DNA of 64,000 bases, taken from Saccharopolyspora soli (GTDB taxonomy: Bacteria; Actinomycetota; Actinomycetes; Mycobacteriales; Pseudonocardiaceae). This document shows positions 44,374 to 51,873 of the stretch, piece after piece. The DNA lies in assembly GCF_022678645.1 (NCBI RefSeq), contig NZ_JALBWV010000008.1, positions 124,001 through 188,000 on the forward strand. Reading direction: 5' to 3'. The first letter of the stretch is position 1. Every line of letters begins with the position of its first letter. Below the pieces are notes generated by a model. That model made no database searches. It worked only from the letters and a program-made list of their open reading frames with translations, and was not told the origin of the DNA. The translations under genes were made by a program, and so were the position numbers.

Positions 44374-47300
44374 TTGAGCACGACGCTGTTCCGCCGACCC
44401 GCTCGCCGCGCGGGCCCGGCGATGCCCGCGGACGAGGTGGAGCTGCAGGAGCCGCCCGCGGTGCCGGAGCCGCAGAGCGGCGGCCTGAGCATGGTGCTGA
44501 TGTACCTGCCGATGGCGGTGATGGCCGGTGCGATGATGCTGTTCTTCATCCAGCCCGGCCGGACCGGTCCGCTCACCTACGTCGCCGCTGGCCTGATGGG
44601 CGTGGCCATGGTCACCATGCTGTTCAGCCAGCTGCTGCGGGTGGCCAGCGACCGCAAGCGCCAGCTCGGCGGCGACCGGCGGGACTACCTCCGCTACCTG
44701 GCCCAGGTACGTCGGCAGGTCCGCGAAACGCTGGGGAACCAGCACCGCGCCGCGACCTGGACCCACCCGGCGCCGGGCTCGCTGTGGTCGCTGGTGCTGA
44801 GCTACCGGCGCTGGGAACGGCGCACCTCGCACGACGACTTCGGCGAGGTCCGCATCGGCCTGGGGCCGCAGCGCGCCGCCGTGAAACTGGTGCCGCCGCA
44901 GACCAAACCGGTGGAAGACCTCGAACCGCTCGCCGCGCACGCGCTGCGCCGCTTCCTGCGCGCCTACACCACGCTGCCGTCCGCGCCGATCGCGGTGTAC
45001 TTGCGCGGCTTCGCCCGAGTGCAGCTGCGCGGCGAGCCGGGGGCCCAGCGCGCCCTGGTGCGGGCCATGCTCTGCCAGACGGTTGCCTTCCACTCGCCGG
45101 GCGACTTGCGGATCGCGTTCTGCGTGGGGGAGCAGGAGCGCGCCGAATGGGACTGGGCGAAGTGGTTGCCGCACGCCCAGGACGACGAGCGCCGGGACGG
45201 CGCCGGACCGCTCCGGTTGCTGTCGGACAACGTCACCGAACTCGAAACCATGCTCGGCGGCGAGCAGTTCACCGAACGCCCCCGGTTCGAACCGTCCACC
45301 CCGATCACCGCGACCGAACCTTTCGTCGTCGTGGTCACCGACGGGGCGACGATCCCAGCCGGTCACCGCCTCGCGGGCGCTGGCTTCCGCAACGCCGTGC
45401 TGATCGACATCAACAGCACGCTGACCTGGCAGGCGAACCGTGCGGTGCTGCACCTCGAAGTCGCGCCGGGCGAAGTCGGGCCGCCGGAGATCAGCACCGT
45501 GAACTTCGACCGCGCCGGGCGGGAGAGCACCAGCCCGCTGTGCCGCGCGGACGCGATCAGCATCGCCGGGGCTGCCGCGCTGGCCCGCTGCATCTCGCCG
45601 TACCGGGTCGGCGTCGCCAACGACAGCAGCGAACCGCTCACCACCGACTACGAACTGACCTCGCTGCTGGGGATCTCCGACGCCCGCACCTTCGACCCCG
45701 ATGCGCTGCGGCTCGGCCGGTCACCGTGGCAGCGGCTGCGCGTGCCGATCGGGATCGCGGGCAACGGCACGCCGATCGAGCTGGACCTCAAGGAGTCCGC
45801 CGAGGACGGCATGGGGCCGCACGGAATGCTGGTGGGAGCCACCGGTTCCGGCAAGAGCGAGCTGCTGCGCACCCTGGTGCTCGCGCTGGTCGCGACGCAT
45901 TCCTCCGAAGAGCTCAACCTCGTGCTCGTCGACTTCAAGGGCGGCGCGGCGTTCCTCGGCTTCGACAAGCTCCCGCACACCGCGGCGGTGATCACCAACC
46001 TGGTCGACGAGCTGGAGCTGGTGGACCGGATGCAGGACGCGCTCACCGGTGAGATGAACCGCCGCCAGGAACTGCTGCGCTCGGCCGGGAACTACAACTC
46101 GCGCCGGGAGTACGAGAAGGCCCGCCGCTCCGGCGTCCCGCTGGACCCGATGCCAAGCCTGTTCGTGGTGGTCGACGAGTTCAGCGAAATGCTGGTGAGC
46201 AAGCCCGAATTCATCGACACCTTCGCGATGATCGGACGGCTCGGCCGCAGCCTCGGCGTGCACCTGCTGCTGGCCTCGCAGCGGCTCGACGAGGGCCGGA
46301 TCAGCAAGGTGGAAACCCACCTGTCCTACCGGATCGGGCTGCGCACCTTCTCCGCGATGGACAGCCGGGCCGTCATCGGCGTGCCGGACGCCTACGAACT
46401 GCCCTCCAGTCCGGGCAACGGCTACCTGCGGACCGACACGCAGACCCTGATGCGGTTCAAGGCCGCCTACGTCTCGGGGCCCTACCGGACGGCACGTCGC
46501 CAGCGCAGCCGCGAGGTCGTCGAGGAGCAGCTGGTGCCCTTCACCGGCCGGTACCTCGAACCACGAGTGCGCCGCATCGAGGAATCCGACGACGCCGAGC
46601 AGGCCCCGGAAAGCGAGTCCCGGCAGTCGCTGATCGACGTGCTGATCGAGCAGTTGCGCGGGCACGGCCCGGCCGCGCACCAGGTTTGGCTGTCCCCGCT
46701 GCGGAACTCGCCGACCCTGGACGAACTGCTCCCGCCGTTGCGGGACGACCCGGCAACGGGTCTGCGCGTCGCGCACCGCGGCACGCCGGACGGACTGCGG
46801 GTGCCGGTCGGCCTGATCGATCTGCCCGCCCAGCAGCGCCGCGACCTGCTGGTCGCCGACCTGAGCGGTGCCGAGGGCAACGTCGCCGTCGTGGGCGGCC
46901 CGCAGAGCGGGAAGAGCACCCTGCTGCGCACCTTGATCACCGCGTTGGCGCTCAACCACACCGCCGCCGAGGTGCAGTTCTACTGCTTGGATTTCGGCGG
47001 CGGATCACTCGCGCCGTTGCAGGGCCTGCCGCACGTGGGAAGTGTGGCCGGACGGCTCGACCGGGACCGGGTTTCGCGCACCGTGCAGGAGATGGTCAGC
47101 CTGCTGGCCCGCCGTGAACAGTGGTTCCAGGCGCACAACATCGATTCGATGGCCGCCTACCGGCGCGCCCGGCGGGAGGGCCGGTTCGTGGCCGAGGACC
47201 CGTACGGCGACGTCTTCCTGGTCGTCGACGGCTGGTACACCATCCGGCAGGAGTTCGAGGAACTGGAGGACAAGTTCGGCGAACTCGCCGCCCGCGGCCT

Positions 47301-48405
47301 GACGTTCGGCATCCACCTGGTCATCGCCTCCGCCCGCTGGGCGGACATGCGGCCGTGGTTGCGCAGCGTCCTGGGAACCCGGTTCGAGCTGAAGCTCGGC
47401 GACGCCATCGAGTCGGAGGTGAACAGCAAGCTCGCCGCCAAGATCCCGGCCGAGCCCGGCAACGGGATCACTGTGGAACGCGAGCACTTCCGCTCCGCGC
47501 TGCCGCGCATCGACGGCCGGGCCACCACCGACGACCTGCCCGACGCGGTGCTGGACCTGGTGGACGCGGTCGCCGTGCCGGGAGCTCCGAAGGCACCGCC
47601 GGTGCGGATGCTGCCGATGGAGGTCAGCGCCATCGACCTGCCCGCGCCGGAGACCGTTGCGGACACCGACCTGCCGAAGATCGCGCTCGGGATCGACGAC
47701 GTCGACCTGGCCCCGCTGTGGCACGACTTCGACCTGACCCCGCACCTGATGATCTTCGGCGACACCGAGTCCGGCAAGACCAACCTGCTGCGCCACATCG
47801 CGTGGTCGATCCAACGGCACTACCCGTCGGACCGCGCCCGGCTGATGTTCGCCGACCTGCGCCGAGAACTGCACGACGCGGTGCCGCAGGAGTACCAGAT
47901 CGGCTACTCGGTGTCGGGAGACACCTTCGGCAAGACGATCGAGGACGCGGCCGGGTTGCTCACCAAGCGGTTGCCGGGCCCGGAGATCACCCCGGACCGG
48001 CTGCGCAAGCGCGACTGGTGGACCGGCGGGCGCCTGTTCATCGTGGTGGACGACCACGAGCTGATCCAAAGCGGCATGACGAATCCGCTGGCGCCGCTGA
48101 CGTCCCTGCTCCCGCAGGGCGCGGACATCGGGTTCCACCTGATCATCGCCCGAAGCACCTCGGGAGCATCGCGGGTGATGATGGACCCGGTCCTGCGCCG
48201 GATGTGGGAACTGGGAACCCCGGCCCTGCTGTTCTCCTGCCCGAAGGAAGAAGGAAAGTTCCTCGGCGACGTCCGCCCGAAGACCCTCCCGGTAGGAAGA
48301 GCCCAATTCATCAACCGCCGCCGAACAGTCCGCCTACTCCAAACCCCGGTGCTCGACAGAGAAGACGCGAACCAACGCCCAGCAATGACCACCCGACGAG
48401 AATGA
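44374..48405 (+). CDS. eccC: type VII secretion ATPase EccC (three FtsK/SpoIIIE domains)
   Basis: The start is the TTG at 44374, 7 bases after GAGGAG. The 1343-residue protein has two TM helices (about 38-60 and 70-92), a cytosolic DUF-like domain, and three ATPase domains with Walker A motifs GATGSGKS (488-495), GGPQSGKS (from 841) and GDTESGKT (from 1129). Walker B is VVVDEFSE in domain 1, VVDGWYTI in domain 2 and VVDDHEL in domain 3; the second lacks the catalytic Glu. The fused three-domain form is like FtsK-type EccC of ESX systems with one polypeptide rather than EccCa/EccCb. It recognises substrates and powers secretion at the membrane. It is the only core gene pointing right. Confidence 0.96.
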   Translation: MSTTLFRRPARRAGPAMPADEVELQEPPAVPEPQSGGLSMVLMYLPMAVMAGAMMLFFIQPGRTGPLTYVAAGLMGVAMVTMLFSQLLRVASDRKRQLGGDRRDYLRYLAQVRRQVRETLGNQHRAATWTHPAPGSLWSLVLSYRRWERRTSHDDFGEVRIGLGPQRAAVKLVPPQTKPVEDLEPLAAHALRRFLRAYTTLPSAPIAVYLRGFARVQLRGEPGAQRALVRAMLCQTVAFHSPGDLRIAFCVGEQERAEWDWAKWLPHAQDDERRDGAGPLRLLSDNVTELETMLGGEQFTERPRFEPSTPITATEPFVVVVTDGATIPAGHRLAGAGFRNAVLIDINSTLTWQANRAVLHLEVAPGEVGPPEISTVNFDRAGRESTSPLCRADAISIAGAAALARCISPYRVGVANDSSEPLTTDYELTSLLGISDARTFDPDALRLGRSPWQRLRVPIGIAGNGTPIELDLKESAEDGMGPHGMLVGATGSGKSELLRTLVLALVATHSSEELNLVLVDFKGGAAFLGFDKLPHTAAVITNLVDELELVDRMQDALTGEMNRRQELLRSAGNYNSRREYEKARRSGVPLDPMPSLFVVVDEFSEMLVSKPEFIDTFAMIGRLGRSLGVHLLLASQRLDEGRISKVETHLSYRIGLRTFSAMDSRAVIGVPDAYELPSSPGNGYLRTDTQTLMRFKAAYVSGPYRTARRQRSREVVEEQLVPFTGRYLEPRVRRIEESDDAEQAPESESRQSLIDVLIEQLRGHGPAAHQVWLSPLRNSPTLDELLPPLRDDPATGLRVAHRGTPDGLRVPVGLIDLPAQQRRDLLVADLSGAEGNVAVVGGPQSGKSTLLRTLITALALNHTAAEVQFYCLDFGGGSLAPLQGLPHVGSVAGRLDRDRVSRTVQEMVSLLARREQWFQAHNIDSMAAYRRARREGRFVAEDPYGDVFLVVDGWYTIRQEFEELEDKFGELAARGLTFGIHLVIASARWADMRPWLRSVLGTRFELKLGDAIESEVNSKLAAKIPAEPGNGITVEREHFRSALPRIDGRATTDDLPDAVLDLVDAVAVPGAPKAPPVRMLPMEVSAIDLPAPETVADTDLPKIALGIDDVDLAPLWHDFDLTPHLMIFGDTESGKTNLLRHIAWSIQRHYPSDRARLMFADLRRELHDAVPQEYQIGYSVSGDTFGKTIEDAAGLLTKRLPGPEITPDRLRKRDWWTGGRLFIVVDDHELIQSGMTNPLAPLTSLLPQGADIGFHLIIARSTSGASRVMMDPVLRRMWELGTPALLFSCPKEEGKFLGDVRPKTLPVGRAQFINRRRTVRLLQTPVLDREDANQRPAMTTRRE

Positions 48406-48453
48406 CCAGAACGACAACGAAATGCGGCACCCAACGCGGCGGGTGCCCGGATT

Positions 48454-48500
48454 GGTCGTGAGTGCACAACCGGGCTCCAGCCCCTTTCGCACTCACGACC
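48454..48500. repeat. inverted repeat downstream of eccC
   Basis: Perfect 12-base arms GGTCGTGAGTGC (48454-48465) and GCACTCACGACC (48489-48500) flank a 23-base spacer. Elements with this GTCGTGAGTG core are, from memory, common between genes in Pseudonocardiales genomes; no search was possible here. Confidence 0.75.
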
Positions 48501-48514
48501 CCATTCAGGTGAGA

Positions 48515-48563
48515 GGTGAGGGGCACCCGTTACCAAGTAAGTTGGTAAAGGGTGCCCCTCACC
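48515..48563. terminator. strong hairpin after eccC, likely terminator
   Basis: Arms of 22 bases (48515-48536 and 48542-48563, one mismatch) enclose a 5-base loop. There is no clear T tract, as is usual for actinomycete terminators. It lies between eccC and the VOC gene. Confidence 0.7.
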
Positions 48564-48715
48564 CATCCTCGTCACGCTGTGGTGGGAGGCACCATCCACC
48601 TGTCAAGGACCAGCGGCGACCCCCACCCCCGAGAGCAGGCGCGGCTCTGTCCACCGATGGTGGGACTTTCCATTCGTCCAAGTCAGCGGGAGAGCAGGGC
48701 TGGGAGGATGTGGTG

Positions 48716-49069
48716 ATGATCAGGCGAATCATTCCTTATGCTGACGGAGGCGATCTTTCCGCGTCTCGGGACTTCTACGTCGAGGTGCTCGGGCTTGAGG
48801 TCGCGATGGAAGATCCGGTTCTTGGTTTGCGGTCCCCGGACAACCCCACGGCTCAGCTGATCATCCCGCCACCAGGAATGGAAAATCCCGCGCCACGATT
48901 CGGGATCGACGTCGGCGAACCGGCGGCAGTTGATATGGTGCACGCCGAAGCCGTGCAACGCGGATTGCGCATCGTCTACCCGCTCACCAACGAGCCCTGG
49001 GGTGTTCGTCGCTTCTTCGTGGAGGACCCCGGCGGCACGGTGGTCAACGTACTCGCGCACCTGTCCTGA
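48716..49069 (+). CDS. glyoxalase/bleomycin-resistance (VOC) family protein
   Basis: This 117-residue protein has the two beta-alpha-beta-beta-beta modules of a vicinal-oxygen-chelate protein: RRIIPYADGGDLSASRDFYVEVLGLE, then VDMVHAEAVQRGLRI and RRFFVEDPGGTVVNVLAH. The final Glu/Asp motif is FVEDPGG. GGGAGG precedes the ATG at 48716 by 8 bases. VOC proteins are often antibiotic-binding or metal-dependent isomerases and dioxygenases. The substrate is unknown, and there is no obvious link to the T7SS. Confidence 0.8.
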   Translation: MIRRIIPYADGGDLSASRDFYVEVLGLEVAMEDPVLGLRSPDNPTAQLIIPPPGMENPAPRFGIDVGEPAAVDMVHAEAVQRGLRIVYPLTNEPWGVRRFFVEDPGGTVVNVLAHLS

Positions 49070-49126
49070 GCTAATGCATCGCCGCTTGCTCGATGAAGAC
49101 GGGAACTACCCACCGGTGGGCGAATC

Positions 49127-49151
49127 CGCCCCGTCCCCGAGCAGGGGGCGG
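49127..49151. terminator. GC-rich hairpin between convergent genes
   Basis: CCGCCCC (49127-49133) pairs with GGGGCGG (49145-49151) around a short loop, in the gap where the VOC gene and the zinc-ribbon gene converge. A CCCACCGGTGGG palindrome lies just before it at about 49109-49120. It probably serves both directions. Confidence 0.4.
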
Positions 49152-49214
49152 GGCCGGTTTGGGCCGCTGCGCCAGCTGGGCACGGCTCCCCGTGGGTGGC
49201 GGATTCCAGTGGCG

Positions 49215-49433
49215 TTAGACGGGTGGCGCCAGTCCCGGAAGGTATCCCTTGCCCTCGCAATGCGGACAGGTTCGCCACTCGGCCATGGTCATTCCGGTGT
49301 GGAGTTCTTCGGTGGCCTGCACGGCGTACAGACGTGGTTCGCTGATCTTGCGAAGCCCGCCGCACGTGAAGCACAGCGCGTTCGGGCCGTACGCCTCGAT
49401 GCCGGTGTTGTCCTTGTCGCCCTGGTCCGCCAT
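49215..49433 (-). CDS. small two-CxxC zinc-binding protein
   Basis: This 72-residue protein starts at the ATG at 49433 with GAGG 9 bases upstream. Two CxxC pairs (CFTCGG and CPHCEGKG), about 36 residues apart, form a probable zinc ribbon like the cysteine-rich motifs of DnaJ. The rest is short and polar. It has an upstream paralogue (49445-49843) with the same C-terminal APPV. The function is unknown; RNA/protein binding or a small secretion-related factor are both possible. Confidence 0.65.
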   Translation of the reverse strand: MADQGDKDNTGIEAYGPNALCFTCGGLRKISEPRLYAVQATEELHTGMTMAEWRTCPHCEGKGYLPGLAPPV

Positions 49434-49444
49434 AGTTCCGATCC

Positions 49445-49843
49445 TCACACGGGAGGGGCATACCCCTGCTGTCGGCCGGGAGTTGACCGGCAATGCGGGC
49501 ACCGGGCCAGCGCCATCACGGTGGAAGCTTCGCCCGTCTCCATCGACACGAACTGCCGGGGGACACGGACCGTGCCGGTTCCCTGACAGCCTGGGCATGG
49601 AGTTGAGCCAGCCGGGCCGTCCTCCAATTGGCCTCCTACCTGCGCAGGCGGGTCCTTGATCTGGCCTCGTCGCAGGTTGCGCAGTCTACCTCGATCACTT
49701 CGTTCTCTTCGCACTTCCAGCGCGAGTGTCGACCATTCTTCGCCAGTGCTCCACGAATACCGCTTCTGTTTCCGCGTCACCACGCGCGGAGCATCACCAG
49801 GCCGTGGGAATCGATTCGACGAGGCAGGAATCTCGCGGTCCAC
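49445..49843 (-). CDS. CxxC zinc-ribbon paralogue with basic N-terminal extension
   Basis: The C-terminal 50 residues repeat the layout of the downstream gene: CPGCQGTGTV ... ARCPHC and an APPV end. The N-terminal part is Arg-rich and less convincing. The start is uncertain: a GTG at 49843 (or the TTG just before it) has only a weak GGAA upstream. The spacing of 11 bases to the next gene suggests one unit that arose by tandem duplication. Confidence 0.5.
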   Translation of the reverse strand: MDREIPASSNRFPRPGDAPRVVTRKQKRYSWSTGEEWSTLALEVRRERSDRGRLRNLRRGQIKDPPAQVGGQLEDGPAGSTPCPGCQGTGTVRVPRQFVSMETGEASTVMALARCPHCRSTPGRQQGYAPPV

Positions 49844-49870
49844 CAAGGTATTCCGGCGGGCACCGCCCCG

Positions 49871-50461
49871 CTAGATCCGTCTGATCGTCGCGAACCAGGC
49901 AGGTGCGCCGTCGTCGTGGAATCTCGTCTGAATCCGATCCGGTTCGATGGCGGCGACATTCCATCCACTGCTGGCGTTGAACGCTGCTCTCAGCTCTTCC
50001 CGACTGACGGGGTGCGGGCCTATATCGGGGCCTTCGTCGCTGAAGCACAACACGTACAGGGTCCCGTCGTGCTCGGTCACCGCCGCAAGACTCGCTACGT
50101 ATTCTGGTCGTTCTTCGCTGTCGAAGGTGTGGAACAGTCCGCAGTCCAGCACCGTCTCGAACCTGCGCCCCAACCGTTTCAGCTGGAACGCGTCAGCCGC
50201 CGCGAACTCGACCTCGATCCCACGGTCGTTTGCCTTCGCTCGGGCCATCGCCAGTGCCGTCTCAGCTACATCAACGCCCAGCACCGACAATCCCAGCGCG
50301 GCGATGTGCAGCGCGTTCTCGCCGGTCCCGCAGCCCGCGTCGAGCACTGCTCCGGCGAATCCACCTTCGGATGCCACGCGCGCTATCGCTGGCTGCGGCT
50401 GGCCAATGTCCCAAGGCGCAGGACCGTCGTAGTACGACGCATCCCAGGGCACTCCCGTCAT
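49871..50461 (-). CDS. class I SAM-dependent methyltransferase
   Basis: The protein of 196 residues has motif I VLDAGCGTGENALHIA, the acidic residue at the end of strand 2 (GVDVAE), motif VEFAAADAF, and the motif DCGLFHTFD typical of thiopurine/tellurite-type (TPMT-like) methyltransferases. Such enzymes methylate small thiol or selenium/tellurium compounds. The ATG at 50461 has no strong ribosome binding site, but homology starts at once (PWDASYYDG...PWDIGQPQPA). It is separated from mycP by 160 bases. Confidence 0.8.
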   Translation of the reverse strand: MTGVPWDASYYDGPAPWDIGQPQPAIARVASEGGFAGAVLDAGCGTGENALHIAALGLSVLGVDVAETALAMARAKANDRGIEVEFAAADAFQLKRLGRRFETVLDCGLFHTFDSEERPEYVASLAAVTEHDGTLYVLCFSDEGPDIGPHPVSREELRAAFNASSGWNVAAIEPDRIQTRFHDDGAPAWFATIRRI

Positions 50462-50622
50462 CCGTTCGTGACTGGTCGGGTGCCGACCACCGAACGGATC
50501 GTCAGCGGAGGTTCCTGATCGCTGCGACAACTTCGTCACCTCCCGCAACTGACCTCGCCACCTCGTCCTGGCACGCCAATCCACCGGTCCCAGCTGCCGT
50601 GCGCCGTCACAGGTCGGGGAGC

Positions 50623-51873
50623 CTACCTCGACAAATCGGCTGGGGCGGGGTCGTCGACCACGTGGACGACGCGGTGTCTGCGCCAGCGTCGGCGCCAGCC
50701 TCGCGGGCCGAGTGCCGCTGCGATCGCCGTCAGGCAGATGAGCAGGATCGCGCCGACCACGCTGATCAGGGTCACGCGCAGCGGAACCGGGTTGTCCGGC
50801 GGGATGTCCGCGTGCGACACGCGTCCGGCCAACTGCGATGCTCCGCCTCCTTCGGCTGGCAGCACGCTGGCCACCGCGAGGTACGGATTCACCGTTCCCC
50901 AGCCCATCTCCGGATCGGGCACGGTCGCTCCCGGACTCGTCGCGGTCGCCCGCAGGCGGTCGGCGACCTGGTCGGTCCGCAGGTCCGGTCGGTACGCCCG
51001 GACGAGAGCGGCCGTACCGGCGACGAACGGGGCGGCGAAACTGGTTCCGCTGTCCTGCCAGTGCCCAGGGCCGCCAGGTCCGATGCTGATCACGTCGACA
51101 CCGGGCGCGACGAGGCTGACGAACGAGCCGGTCTGGGAGAACGACGCCCGAGACCCGGTCACGTCCACGGCACCCACGGCCAGCACACCGGGGTATGAGG
51201 CCGGATAGGTGGTCGGGTTGCCCTGCTGCTCGCTGTTCGCGGCGGCGGCCACGATCAGCACGTCCCGCTCGTGGGCGTAGTCCACTGCCCCGCGGAGGTC
51301 GTCGTTCGGATAGGGGCTGCTCGCCGACACGTTGATGACCTGCGCCCCACCGTCCACCGCCTCCCGGATCGCCGTGGCCAGCGCCGTCGCGGTGCCGCCG
51401 GTGCGGGACTGCGTGTAGCGCACCGGCAGGATCCGGGACTCCGGGGCGATTCCGGCGAATCCGATGCCTGGGATCGGCCGCGCCGCGATGATGCCTGCGA
51501 CGAACGTCCCGTGCCCCACGCAGTCCGTGTTCGCGGCGCCACCCTGGTTGAGGACGTCGACGCCACCGAGTACCGCTCCGGCCAGTTGCGGCGTGCCGGC
51601 GTCCACACCGGAGTCGATGACGGCGACTGTGACGCCCGCGCCGCGAGTCAGCTCCCAGGCGCGTTCCGGGGTGAGCATCTGCTGCGCCCACGGCCGCGAC
51701 GGTTCGCTCCGGATCGGTGGCTGGCGGCAACCGTTGCCGAGATCTGGTGGCTGAATCGCCGGTTGCGCGGCCGCGGGCGGGGCCAGCGCGAAGAAAGCGC
51801 ACACCGCGCTGAACGTGGCGAGCACGCCCCGGAAACCACGGCTGCGGTGCTGACCTCGACGGCGTCCTGTCAC
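50623..51873 (-). CDS. mycP: type VII secretion-associated serine protease mycosin (MycP)
   Basis: The 416-residue subtilisin-family protease has a signal peptide (1-36, ending PPAAAQ), catalytic Asp87 in VIDSGVD, His121 in GHGTFVAG and Ser278 in GTSFAAP, then a C-terminal TM helix (VTLISVVGAILLICLT) and a basic cytosolic tail. This is the mycosin layout: membrane-anchored, facing the cell wall and needed for ESX complex stability and substrate processing. The two Cys pairs (Cys49 and Cys118 visible) match the mycosin disulfides. It overlaps the upstream 857-residue gene by ATGA, so the two are translationally coupled. Confidence 0.95.
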   Translation of the reverse strand: MTGRRRGQHRSRGFRGVLATFSAVCAFFALAPPAAAQPAIQPPDLGNGCRQPPIRSEPSRPWAQQMLTPERAWELTRGAGVTVAVIDSGVDAGTPQLAGAVLGGVDVLNQGGAANTDCVGHGTFVAGIIAARPIPGIGFAGIAPESRILPVRYTQSRTGGTATALATAIREAVDGGAQVINVSASSPYPNDDLRGAVDYAHERDVLIVAAAANSEQQGNPTTYPASYPGVLAVGAVDVTGSRASFSQTGSFVSLVAPGVDVISIGPGGPGHWQDSGTSFAAPFVAGTAALVRAYRPDLRTDQVADRLRATATSPGATVPDPEMGWGTVNPYLAVASVLPAEGGGASQLAGRVSHADIPPDNPVPLRVTLISVVGAILLICLTAIAAALGPRGWRRRWRRHRVVHVVDDPAPADLSR

